From Streptomyces tailanensis (lineage in GTDB: Bacteria; Actinomycetota; Actinomycetes; Streptomycetales; Streptomycetaceae): 64,000 nt of DNA. Position 1 is the stretch's first letter. The number at the start of each line of letters is the position of its first letter. A program made the position numbers and the translations under genes. The DNA lies in contig NZ_VTHJ01000056.1 of the NCBI RefSeq assembly GCF_008386495.1, positions 1 to 64,000 on the forward strand, in the 5' to 3' direction. Below the pieces are notes generated by a model, which did not search any database, was not told the DNA's origin, and was given only the letters and a program-made list of their open reading frames with translations. Positions 19,795 through 27,423 of this stretch are shown here, one piece after another.

Positions 19795-20190
19795 ATGCTT
19801 TCCCGCCTGTTTGCCCCCAAGGTCAAGGTCAGCGCACACTGCGACCTGCCCTGCGGTGTGTACGACCCGGCCCAGGCCCGCATCGAGGCGGAGTCGGTGA
19901 AGGCCGTGCAGGAGAAGATGGCCGCCAACGACGACCCGCACTTCCAGGCTCGCGCGACCGTCATCAAGGAGCAGCGCGCCGAACTCGCCAAGCACCACGT
20001 GTCGGTCCTGTGGAGCGACTACTTCAAGCCCCCGCACTTCGAGAAGTACCCGGAGCTGCACGTCCTGGTCAACGACACCCTGAAGGCCCTCTCGGCCGCC
20101 AAGGCGTCCACCGACCCGGCCACGGGCCAGAAGGCGCTCGACTACATCGCCCAGATCGACAAGATCTTCTGGGAGACCAAGAAGGCCTGA
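19795..20190 (+). CDS. sodN: Nickel-containing superoxide dismutase
   Basis: 131 residues: a 14-residue propeptide (MLSRLFAPKVKVSA) and a 117-residue mature enzyme beginning HCDLPCGVYDPAQARIE. His1, Cys2 and Cys6 of the mature chain form the nickel hook that dismutates superoxide; the rest is a four-helix bundle. ATG 19795 has GAGGAAGG 5 bp upstream. In S. coelicolor sodN mRNA is repressed without nickel by a small RNA processed from sodF under Nur. The 5' leader here would be the target, but that was not tested. A very strong nested hairpin follows. Confidence 0.97.
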   Translation: MLSRLFAPKVKVSAHCDLPCGVYDPAQARIEAESVKAVQEKMAANDDPHFQARATVIKEQRAELAKHHVSVLWSDYFKPPHFEKYPELHVLVNDTLKALSAAKASTDPATGQKALDYIAQIDKIFWETKKA

Positions 20191-20202
20191 CCCGGGCTCT
20201 CT

Positions 20203-20264
20203 CGACCGCACCCGGTCCGTTTGCCGCCGTCCCGTACGGCGGTGTGACGGGCCGGGTGCGGTCG
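20203..20264 (+). terminator. Nested double-stem terminator of sodN
   Basis: Outer 18-bp stem (20203-20220 with 20247-20264, one G-U pair) enclosing an inner 8-bp hairpin (20223-20230 with 20236-20243). It starts 12 bases after the sodN stop and separates sodN from the convergent methyltransferase. Confidence 0.85.
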
Positions 20265-20306
20265 TTCGAGCCTGGCCGAGGCAGCCTGGACGCGGGCAGC
20301 GGTTCC

Positions 20307-21125
20307 TCAGCGGCGGCAGACGAGGATGCCGCCCAGGCACGTGACCTCGAAGGCCCCATGTTGGGCAATGTGATCCAGGAGGATCGTGCGGGCCCGCACG
20401 ATCGTGGCCTCGAAGGGCACGTCGTGCTGGTCCGCCCATGCGCGGTAAGAAGCCATATGCGCGATGACCGGCTCAGGATCCTGGACCGTGATGGTGCCGG
20501 GCAGTTCGATCGTCTCCACGCGACCGAACTCCTCCCCCAGGAAGGCCCCGGCCTCCTCCAGGGAGAAACGGGCGCTCAGCGAGATGCGGGCCGGTCCACG
20601 TCCGATGCCGAGGACGTCGCCTGCGGCCCGCTGCCACAAGTCGTCGAGTTCGGCCTTGTCCCGGTCGCTGTTGGTGGAGGCGATCACCAGCCCGTAACGG
20701 GCGACGACGCGGGACAGCTCCCGCACTGCCTGGGGGATGTCGGGGACGTGGTAGAGCATGTGCAGCGCCAGGGCAGCGTCGACGCTCGCCGTCGCCAACG
20801 GCAGGCGAGTGGCATCCGCCACGGCGACGGGGCCGGGCACCCCGGCGAGGATGCCGGGAGCGATGTCCAGGCCGAGCAGGGCCAGATCGGGCCGGTCCTC
20901 GCGAAGCCGCTGGATGAACTTGCCGTTGCCGCAGCCGACATCGACCACGCACCCGCGCACACCGCTCAGTTGCTCGGCGACGATGCCGGGCAGGTCGTAA
21001 CGGGGCGTCTGCCACTGGTAGAGCGACTGGCGGGCGGCCAAGTCCCTGTCGCTGTTGTAGGCGCTTCCGGCGAGGCGGCTCCGGTCGGTGACGGCGGCGT
21101 CGTGTGCGGCGGACAGTTCGGTCAC
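20307..21125 (-). CDS. SAM-dependent methyltransferase
   Basis: 272 residues. SAM motif I is VVDVGCGNGKF, the acidic residue lies in LLGLDIAPGIL, and the post-II region is DAALALHMLYHVPD, which together mark a class I fold of the UbiE/small-molecule type. Substrate unknown. GTG 21125 (VTELSAAHDA) was chosen; the frame upstream is open but lacks coding character. The last 20 residues, ending CLGGILVCRR, recur as a fragment at 25582-25650, so this gene or an ancestor was partly duplicated. Convergent with sodN. Confidence 0.85.
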   Translation of the reverse strand: MTELSAAHDAAVTDRSRLAGSAYNSDRDLAARQSLYQWQTPRYDLPGIVAEQLSGVRGCVVDVGCGNGKFIQRLREDRPDLALLGLDIAPGILAGVPGPVAVADATRLPLATASVDAALALHMLYHVPDIPQAVRELSRVVARYGLVIASTNSDRDKAELDDLWQRAAGDVLGIGRGPARISLSARFSLEEAGAFLGEEFGRVETIELPGTITVQDPEPVIAHMASYRAWADQHDVPFEATIVRARTILLDHIAQHGAFEVTCLGGILVCRR

Positions 21126-21179
21126 GTCGGCAGCTCCGGTGGGCGGGCGGCGAGTGAGGCCGCGAGGACGGCCGTGTGC

Positions 21180-21345
21180 TTGAGTCGTTCGCGTAGGGGT
21201 GCGGCTGTGCGGCTCCACCGTACTGCCGCTCTCCCATCGAACTGCACGCCACTGTGCTGCACATCGAGGTGCACGACGGCGACAACGGCACACCCGCCAA
21301 ACGGGAGCCACGGGGCACCCGCCGACGGCGGCCGCGGCCTGCAGC
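21180..21345 (+). pseudogene. Remnant of a HATPase (RsbW-like) domain
   Basis: One frame reads ELHATVLHIEVHDGDNGTPA (about 21239-21298). A second frame continues GAPADGGRGLQLV (about 21309-21347). Together they resemble the last strand and G-box of an anti-sigma-type ATPase fold, split by an indel. The N-terminal N-box is missing. Short and degenerate, so the identification is tentative. Confidence 0.4.
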
Positions 21346-21365
21346 TGGTGTCGAGGAACTCGCCC

Positions 21366-22108
21366 TGTCCAACCCCCACGGCACACTCCACGTCATGGTC
21401 AAGGGTGGCGACTGGGTCTTCGGCTCTCACCTGGTCGACGAGGCCCTCCAGGCCGTCGGCCTCACCCGCGCCCAACTCCCCGCCCGCTTGTTCTGCCCGC
21501 AGGTCGTCACCGACCGGCGCCAAGCTGTCCAAGTCGCTGGTACGCGAGGGCCGTTCGCCGTCGCCCGAGGGCGCCGCCGACTGGATGCTCGACACCCGGC
21601 AGTGGCCCGGCACCGTCGCGGAGTACGCCGAGCAACTGCTGGCCATGACCGATACGTTGCTGTCCGACCCCCGCCACTTCTTCCGCTCATACTCGGCCGC
21701 CGAGATCGGCCGCATGATGACCGCACCAGCCCTCAGGAGCATTGCTGCCCCACGACCGACACCACCGCCCGCGGCCGCGAACTCAACCTCTACCGCCAGT
21801 ACTTCGGCCTCGTCGCCGCGGGCACCAAGACCATCGAGGTGCGGGTGAAATACCCGCACCTCGCCGACCTCGCCGCCTGCGACGTAATCCGCTTCCGCAT
21901 CAAGGGCACTAACGAGACCTGTGAGGTCAAGGTCAAGCGCGTCACCGAGTACCCCGACTTCGAGGCACTGCTCGACGGCGAGGGGCCGGCCAACATCAAC
22001 CCGACCGCCACTCGCGAACAGCAGCTCGGCAGCATCCGCACCATCTACCCGTCCGAGAAGGAAGCCCTCGGCGCCCTCGCCATCGAGATCCAACGCACTG
22101 CTGCATGA
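21366..22108 (+). pseudogene. Frameshifted class I aaRS-like / ASCH domain protein
   Basis: Three adjacent coding blocks fall in two frames. Block 1 (about 21366-21515) reads GGDWVFGSHLVDEALQAVGL then PARLFCPQVVT. Block 2 in another frame (about 21516-21740) reads TGAKLSKSLVREG, with a KMSKS-like loop, through DPRHFFRSYSAAEIGRMM. Block 3 (about 21755-22108), back in the first frame, is an ASCH domain: LNLYRQYFGLVAAGTKTIEV ... NPTATREQQLGSIRTIYP. Two compensating indels thus break a once continuous gene, and its N-terminus is absent. The first frame stays open throughout, so a chimeric 284-residue product is possible. An ASCH-only protein could also be made from an internal start. Confidence 0.65.
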
Positions 22109-22283
22109 TCCGAGCTGAGCTGGAGGGCAGCTACCGCCTTCCAGCGTCGGCTGCCCTGGATACAGTGACTCGGCCGCGAACTCACGAACACATGGCTTGC
22201 GAGGGGCCTCGGGCGCCGTGCCCCGTTGTGATCGCGAAGCGCCGACCCAATCTGCCCAAAGCGGCCGAGGAAGGGACGTAACC

Positions 22284-22784
22284 GTGGCTCAGTCGCAGAC
22301 CGACCACCAGCCCAAAGCCCTCCCTACTGCCCTCGAATCCATGACCCTGCTGGTCGCCGCCGTCATCGTCCACGACAAGGCCACCAACCGCGTCGTCCTC
22401 CTCCAGCGCAGCCAGAACGCCAAATTCGCCCAGAGCATGTGGGACCTCCCCGTCGGCAAGAGCGAAGCCAGAGAACCCATCACCCAAACCGCCGTACGCG
22501 AGCTGCACGAAGAGACCGGCCTGACCGTGAAGCCGGAGTCCCTGAAGGTCGCCCACATCATCCACGGGGCCTGGGGCGTCGAAGCGCCCAACGGCTTCCT
22601 CACGGTCGTCTTCGTCGCCCACGAGTGGTCCGGCGAGCCCGAGAACCGCGAACCGCGCAAACACTCCCAGGTCCGCTGGGTCGACGCAGACGCAATCCCC
22701 GAGAACTTCGTGGACACCACCTCAAGCGCCCTCCGCCGGTACCTCGCGGGAGGCCCGGAGGTCTCCCTCGACGGCTGGCAATAG
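22284..22784 (+). CDS. NUDIX hydrolase
   Basis: 166 residues. The full Nudix box is present (G-x5-E-x7-REL-x-EETGL, containing AVRELHEETGL), so it should hydrolyse a nucleoside diphosphate-linked substrate with Mg2+. Substrate cannot be told. GTG 22284 has GAGGAAGGG eight bases upstream. A fragment resembling its HEWSGEPENREPR segment recurs near 25655-25690. It sits between a broken ASCH gene and a convergent AraC gene in the accessory segment. Confidence 0.88.
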   Translation: MAQSQTDHQPKALPTALESMTLLVAAVIVHDKATNRVVLLQRSQNAKFAQSMWDLPVGKSEAREPITQTAVRELHEETGLTVKPESLKVAHIIHGAWGVEAPNGFLTVVFVAHEWSGEPENREPRKHSQVRWVDADAIPENFVDTTSSALRRYLAGGPEVSLDGWQ

Positions 22785-22868
22785 AGGCGCCTACTGCGGC
22801 CGACTGAAATCGATCACTGAGGGTAGGGCCCACTGTGAACCGTCTTCGGTCCAGGCTCGTGCGTGCTG

Positions 22869-23615
22869 TCAGCCCGTCGGGTGGGAGCCCGGGGTGTGGC
22901 CGAAGGTGCGGCGGAAGACGTCGATGAAGGCGCTGGCGGAGGACCAGCCGCATTGATGCGCCACCGCGGTCACCGGCGCCCGCTCGGCCAGGAGGACCAG
23001 TGCGTGATGGAGACGCAGTTGTGTGCGCCACTGCGGGAAGGTCATGCCGAGGTCACTGCGGAACAGCCGGGACAGTGTGCGGTCGCTCGCCCCGACCTCG
23101 CGGCCGAGTTCGGCAAGCGTGCGTCCGTCGCCCGGGTCGGCTTTGAGGATGTCGCACAGGGTGCGCAGCAGGGGCGTGGTGGGAGTGGGTAGGTGCAGCG
23201 GTTGCTGGGGTGATGCCCGCAGCTGGTCGAGGAGAACCGCGCGAAGGCGGGCCCGTTCGGGGCTGTCGTCGTTCTCGGCGCGTGTGTAAGCGATGATCAG
23301 TTCGCGCAGCAGCGGGCCGACGGCCAGCACGGTCGGTGCGTTGAGGCCGAGCGGGTTCTCGATGGCGGACAGTCCCACCGTGTGCAGGTCGAGTTCGCCG
23401 TAGGCCCGGTGCGCGTGCACGGTGCCGGCCGGCACCCAGATGGCGCGCGTGCCGGGGGCGACCCAGGATCCCTTGCTGGTCGTGACGGCCAGTACCCCGC
23501 GGCCTGCATAGATGATCTGGTGATCGTCGTGCCGGTGGGCATCAATTGCAGCGCCGGACGACAGCCATTGGGTGCGGGTCGGGGCTACGGGATCGTGGCG
23601 GATTTCCATCATCAT
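22869..23615 (-). CDS. AraC family regulator with N-terminal cupin
   Basis: 248 residues. Residues 15-95 are an AraC-binding cupin (HRHDDHQIIYAGRGVLAV, WVPAGTVHAHRAYG). The C-terminal 100 residues hold two HTH motifs: TLAELGREVGASDRTLSRLF and AVAHQCGWSSASAFIDVFRR. Three consecutive ATGs (23615, 23612, 23609) could start it; TAAAAT about 7-13 bases upstream suggests a leaderless message. Only 24 bp separate it from the divergent MFS gene, so it very likely controls that transporter and itself. Confidence 0.88.
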   Translation of the reverse strand: MMMEIRHDPVAPTRTQWLSSGAAIDAHRHDDHQIIYAGRGVLAVTTSKGSWVAPGTRAIWVPAGTVHAHRAYGELDLHTVGLSAIENPLGLNAPTVLAVGPLLRELIIAYTRAENDDSPERARLRAVLLDQLRASPQQPLHLPTPTTPLLRTLCDILKADPGDGRTLAELGREVGASDRTLSRLFRSDLGMTFPQWRTQLRLHHALVLLAERAPVTAVAHQCGWSSASAFIDVFRRTFGHTPGSHPTG

Positions 23616-23645
23616 GTGGCATTTTATCGGAAGCGTGACATGATG
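23610..23645. promoter_or_regulatory. Inverted repeat spanning both divergent start codons
   Basis: CATCATGT (23610-23617) and ACATGATG (23638-23645) form an 8-bp inverted repeat, 20 bp apart. It covers the start codons of the AraC and MFS genes and encloses the AT-rich ATTTTAT core usable as a -10 for both directions. Confidence 0.5.
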
Positions 23646-24881
23646 CCGGGCCCGGAACATGACGGGATGCGAAGGAACACCTCGATCGTTCTGCTGTCCG
23701 TGGGCCACGCCTGTGTCGACGTCTACCAAGGTGCCGTGGCGGCCCTGGTGCCGTTCTTCATCGCGGAGCGCGCCTACACCTACGCGGTCGCCTCGGGCAT
23801 CGTGCTGGCCGCCTCGCTGCTGTCCTCGGTGGCACAGCCGGTGTTCGGCGCTCTCACCGACCGCTGGGCCATGCCCTGGCTGCTGCCGGTCAGCACGCTG
23901 CTCGGCGGTGCTGGCATCGCGCTCAGCGGACTGAGCGGCTCCTACGCGCTCACGCTCGTGTTCGTCGCTGTATCGGGGATCGGTGTGGCCGCCTACCACC
24001 CGGAATCCGCCCGCGTCACCCGCATCGCCAGCCAGGGCAGCCACCGGGCCATGGGCTGGTTCTCCACCGGCGGCAATATCGGCTTCGCGCTGGCCCCGCT
24101 CATGGTCGCCGCCGTGGTGGCCACCGGAGGACTGAGCTGGACGCCGCTGCTGGTGCTGCCAGCCCTCGCCGGAGCCGCGATGTGCCTGCCCGTGGTGCGA
24201 GCCCTGCAGCAGAGGCAGGCCGCCCGATCCGGTACGACAGTGCCGGCCGGGAGCGACGACACCACCTCCTTCGTGAAGCTGTCACTGGCCGTGGTGTTCC
24301 GGTCGATCGCGTTCATCGGTCTGAGCACCTTCATCTCGCTGTACGCCCGGCAGCGCCTGGGCGGCAGCACGGCCGCGGGCACCGCGGCCCTGTCCGTTCT
24401 CTACCTCGGCGGTGCGATCGGCTCGGTGCTGGGCGGGGCACTGGCCGCCCGCTGGGACCGGGTGACGGTCTCGCGCTGGTCGTACGTGTTCACGGCCGCC
24501 GCCATCGCGGGCGTGGTGTGGGTGCCGGGTCCGGCGATCTACCTGTCTGTGGCCCTGACCTCGGCCGGCCTGTATGTGCCCTTCTCCCTGCAGGTCACGC
24601 TCGGCCAGGACTACATGCCCTCACGGGTCGGCACCGCCAGCGGTATCACCCTCGGCCTGACCGTCAGCATCGGCGGCCTGGCCAGTCCCGCCATCGGCAG
24701 CCTCGCCGACGCCACGTCCCTGCAGGCCGCCCTGGCACCTCTCGTCCTGATGCCGGTGCTGAGCTGGTTACTGTTCCGCACCCTGCCCGAACCGAGCGTG
24801 CCGCAATCTCAGGCCGCGGCGCCTGCGAAGGGAGACGACACCGGTGCCGCCCGCAGTCCCACCCTTGCCGACCCCCGATGA
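23640..24881 (+). CDS. MFS transporter, fosmidomycin-resistance-like
   Basis: 413 residues with about 12 hydrophobic segments. The start VGHACVDVYQGAVAALVPFF matches the Fsr-type drug exporter pattern; substrate unknown. ATG 23640 has GGAAG nearby. Contains a TTA leucine codon at 24768-24770 (in LSWLLFRTL), so translation should depend on the bldA tRNA and be delayed to late growth. Divergent AraC gene is the probable regulator. The gene ends over the start of a small Cys-rich ORF. Confidence 0.9.
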   Translation: MMPGPEHDGMRRNTSIVLLSVGHACVDVYQGAVAALVPFFIAERAYTYAVASGIVLAASLLSSVAQPVFGALTDRWAMPWLLPVSTLLGGAGIALSGLSGSYALTLVFVAVSGIGVAAYHPESARVTRIASQGSHRAMGWFSTGGNIGFALAPLMVAAVVATGGLSWTPLLVLPALAGAAMCLPVVRALQQRQAARSGTTVPAGSDDTTSFVKLSLAVVFRSIAFIGLSTFISLYARQRLGGSTAAGTAALSVLYLGGAIGSVLGGALAARWDRVTVSRWSYVFTAAAIAGVVWVPGPAIYLSVALTSAGLYVPFSLQVTLGQDYMPSRVGTASGITLGLTVSIGGLASPAIGSLADATSLQAALAPLVLMPVLSWLLFRTLPEPSVPQSQAAAPAKGDDTGAARSPTLADPR

Positions 24882-24918
24882 CCAACCCCTACCGCAGGGC
24901 CGACATCGGGTCACCGCA

Positions 24919-25185
24919 GTGAGTCCAAAGGCACCGGACGCCCAGGACCGCTGCCCGCTCCAGGAGTGGGGCTGCGCGGCGACCGCGTCCCGGCCGACCT
25001 GGCAGCTGCTGTCTCATCACCCCACGTCCGACGGTGACATCGAGTACTGCAAGTGCAGCTGCAACGCCGTCGTGATGCTCCAGCAGGGGCAACTCGCCAA
25101 GTTCACCGCCCCGCCCGTGGACAGCACTGACCCGTCAGTCCGAGATCCCGAAGACCGATCGAGAGGGGCCGCAAGCAGCTTCTGA
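24919..25185 (+). CDS. Small cysteine-rich hypothetical protein
   Basis: 88 residues with cysteines in DRCPLQEWGCAA and IEYCKCSCNAV, a spacing that could hold a metal. Function not recognised. GTG 24919 is the best start, with GTG 24844 as an alternative inside the MFS gene. No strong ribosome-binding site. Codon bias is moderate, and it lies at the edge of the decayed zone, so it may be a real small protein or a relic. Confidence 0.45.
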   Translation: MSPKAPDAQDRCPLQEWGCAATASRPTWQLLSHHPTSDGDIEYCKCSCNAVVMLQQGQLAKFTAPPVDSTDPSVRDPEDRSRGAASSF

Positions 25186-25387
25186 GGAAGGCCCACTCCT
25201 TCTGGACCAACGCCCAGCTCCAGGAGTAGGACCATCGCTACTACGACGGTGGAGCGCCGCGGCAGTCCGCACACAGTCCGCAAGACACCCGATCAAGACC
25301 GTCGCATGCCATCGCCAGCAATCGATAAAAGGCCAGGTCAGCGCCCCACAGGAAAGATCCCCGCAGGTCACCGACCCGGCCCGCTAC
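25186..25387. other. Non-coding stretch before gene-fragment zone
   Basis: About 200 bp without coding bias or a recognisable gene. It leads directly into the copy of the sodN 3' end. No inverted repeat long enough to mark a transposon end was seen. Confidence 0.5.
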
Positions 25388-25650
25388 TGGGAGACCAAGA
25401 AGGCCCGACACCCCCGGGCCCTCCCCGCACCCGATCCGCATGCCGCCGTGGAACTTGGTTGGCGCGAGGGGTCGGGTGCGGTTTGTTTTCGACCGGACAC
25501 GGGTGGGCGGGGGGATCCGGAAGGAGGGTGACGACTGCGGCGGCGTGCCCGAGGACGCTGGGCGGCGTCGGTTCTCAGCGACGGCAGACGAGGATGCCGC
25601 CCAGGCACGCAACCTCGAAGGCCCTGTACTGGGCAAGGCGATTTCGCCGC
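25388..25650. repeat. Degenerate second copy of sodN 3' end and methyltransferase 3' end
   Basis: Matches 20160-20370 in order. CTGGGAGACCAAGAAGGCC corresponds to the last SodN codons. A decayed version of the GC-rich terminator follows. Finally a 28-bp identical block (25582-25609 equals 20314-20341) encodes the methyltransferase C-terminus, reading AFEVACLGGILVCRR on the minus strand. It represents a partial duplication around the accessory segment 20.3-25.4 kb. Confidence 0.75.
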
Positions 25651-25651
25651 C

Positions 25652-25849
25652 CACGAACGGACCGGCGAACCCGAAAATCGCGGACCCCGCTCCATCGGCC
25701 CCAACGGCATGGCCGAGGTGCGCGGCACCCCCACCCCGGTCGGCCGCTCGTCGGCGGCCAGCGACCCGGACACCGCCCGCCGCCTGTGGGCCGCATCCGA
25801 GGAACTGACCGGCATCACCTTCCCCGAACCCGCCCTCACAGAGCGATGA
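25652..25849 (+). pseudogene. Fused fragments: NUDIX-like piece and short-chain dehydrogenase C-terminus
   Basis: One plus-strand frame reads HERTGEPENRGPR, resembling HEWSGEPENREPR of the NUDIX gene at 22284-22784. It then continues into a typical SDR C-terminus: SDPDTARRLWAASEELTG, ITFPEPALTER and a stop at 25847-25849. No start or Rossmann motif exists, so it is a relic. Confidence 0.55.
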
Positions 25850-25887
25850 CCAAGTCCGTGGACGTGATCACATCGCCTGGTTCAAAA

Positions 25888-27243
25888 TCAGGCCGCTGAC
25901 GGGCCGGGCCAGATGGACGAGGCGTCGTCCCGGTGGGGGGACGGGAGGCGGATGGGGCGGACGGGGATCGTGTGGGTGTGGCCGTCCGTGGTTGTCGTCC
26001 AGGGGGCGGGGTGGCCCGTGTAGGACAGGGTCGTCAGGGCGAAGACGCCGTCGGCGTAGATCTCGACGTATTCGCCGATGGTGAGGATGCGGAGGGTGGT
26101 GGGGGGTTCGGGGAGGATCGTCTCGGCCAGGGGGGTGGCGTGGGGGCCGGTCGCCCTGAGGCTCTTGCCGTCGCAGGTCAGCGTGAGGGCCGGGAGGGCT
26201 GAGCCGGGGGCCTCGGTGCGCAGGGTGATGTCCACAGGGCGGCCCGAAAGTACGTCGATGTCGCCGACCGCGTGCAGCGACGGACCCTCCTGCTCCTCCC
26301 CCAGCCATGCGTCCAGGCCCGGCCACCATTCCAGGCGGGGCGCCGAATCGTCCCGTACGACAAGGGACTTGGGCTGGGCCAGCATGCCGCGGCAGTGGGC
26401 GCCGGTGTCGGTGAGGCCGACTCGGCGGGGGGTGGTGTGCAGGACCACTCGGGTGCCGTCGGGGGCGGGGATGACGCGGGGGGCGTAGGAGCCGGTGGGG
26501 CCCAACTGGCCGCGGCGGGTCCAGGGGCCGCGGAGGCGGGGGGCGGTCCAGGCCTCGAAACCTCGTGTCGCGCCGATCGAGCCGAGCAGCAACCAGGTGC
26601 CGTCGTCGAGGCGTTCCAGGACCGGGCATTCCAACTCGTCCACGTCACCCGGGGAGATCAGCGGGGGGTGGACCGTCCAGTGCTCCAGGTCGGGGGATGT
26701 CGCCCAGGCGACGCAGCCGCTGACCTCGACCGGGAGTGAGGCGTCGGCGGCGCAGACCACCATCACCCAGCCGTCCGACTCGTCGTCGCGTACGACGAAC
26801 GGGTCGCGCCAGCCCATGCGTTCGCCGGTGCGGTACCAGCGCGGGTCCGCCTCGGCGACGGGGGCCGTGCCGTGGCGGCGCCACTCGGTGCCGTCGGTGC
26901 GGTCTGAGTATGCGAGACCGACCGACTGGAGGGGCCAGCCGTCCGGGGTCAGGCCGCTCACGCCCGTGTAGAACATCGCCATCCCCGCGCCGTGCCGGAA
27001 CGGGTGCATGGTCCACACCGCCTGCTGGTCGAAGCGGCCGGGCAGGCCGTTGCCGAAGACGGTGCCCTCGGGCCGCCAGTCGACCAGGTCGGTGGAGGTG
27101 GCCCGGCCGTAGGAGGTCTCCATCCGCAGATGGTCGAACTCGGTGGTCCAGGGGCCCTGGAGATGCAGCACCGCGTAGGTGCCGTCGTCGTCGCGGAGCA
27201 GGGCGAAGTCGTTCACGCAGAGGCCGGGCGGGGCGTATCGCAT
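25888..27243 (-). CDS. Glycoside hydrolase family 32-type protein (beta-fructosidase-like)
   Basis: 451 residues. It has the GH32/43/68 five-bladed propeller signatures: an Asp in CVNDFALLRDDDG as nucleophile candidate, the RDP motif in GWRDPFVV, and the EC motif in DELECPVLERL as acid/base. A C-terminal beta-sandwich follows (residues 320-451; EYVEIYADGVFALT). No signal peptide, so it acts inside the cell on imported fructosides, or oligosaccharides of similar type. ATG 27243 has AGGAA upstream. Divergent from the lacI gene, with a LacI-type palindrome between, so both are likely in one regulon with the ABC importer. Confidence 0.85.
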   Translation of the reverse strand: MRYAPPGLCVNDFALLRDDDGTYAVLHLQGPWTTEFDHLRMETSYGRATSTDLVDWRPEGTVFGNGLPGRFDQQAVWTMHPFRHGAGMAMFYTGVSGLTPDGWPLQSVGLAYSDRTDGTEWRRHGTAPVAEADPRWYRTGERMGWRDPFVVRDDESDGWVMVVCAADASLPVEVSGCVAWATSPDLEHWTVHPPLISPGDVDELECPVLERLDDGTWLLLGSIGATRGFEAWTAPRLRGPWTRRGQLGPTGSYAPRVIPAPDGTRVVLHTTPRRVGLTDTGAHCRGMLAQPKSLVVRDDSAPRLEWWPGLDAWLGEEQEGPSLHAVGDIDVLSGRPVDITLRTEAPGSALPALTLTCDGKSLRATGPHATPLAETILPEPPTTLRILTIGEYVEIYADGVFALTTLSYTGHPAPWTTTTDGHTHTIPVRPIRLPSPHRDDASSIWPGPSAA

Positions 27244-27334
27244 GGGCGGTTCCTGTCGGCTCACAGCGCTCAAACGTGTGCGCTGACGATCAATAACAAA
27301 GGCATCACTTCGAAATCGGCCCAAGTAAAACTGA

Positions 27335-27350
27335 ACGCAAACGCTTGCGC
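27335..27350. promoter_or_regulatory. LacI-family operator between GH32 and lacI genes
   Basis: ACGCAAACGCTTGCGC, a near-palindrome centred on the CG pair, matches the general LacI/GalR operator pattern. It lies 92 bp from the GH32 start and 74 bp from the lacI start. Confidence 0.75.
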
Positions 27351-27423
27351 AACAGCGAGGTCGGGTTTACGGTCACGACACCCACAGCTCACACCGACGT
27401 GAAACCGACGGGAGAAAAGCGCC

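Noticed and set aside
23285..23290. Possible TTA codon in the AraC gene
   Set aside because: The triplet is out of frame; the codons there read Ala-Tyr-Thr.
20314..25609. att sites of an integrative element
   Set aside because: 28-bp identity exists, but there is no integrase, relaxase or tRNA target; duplication followed by decay explains it as well.
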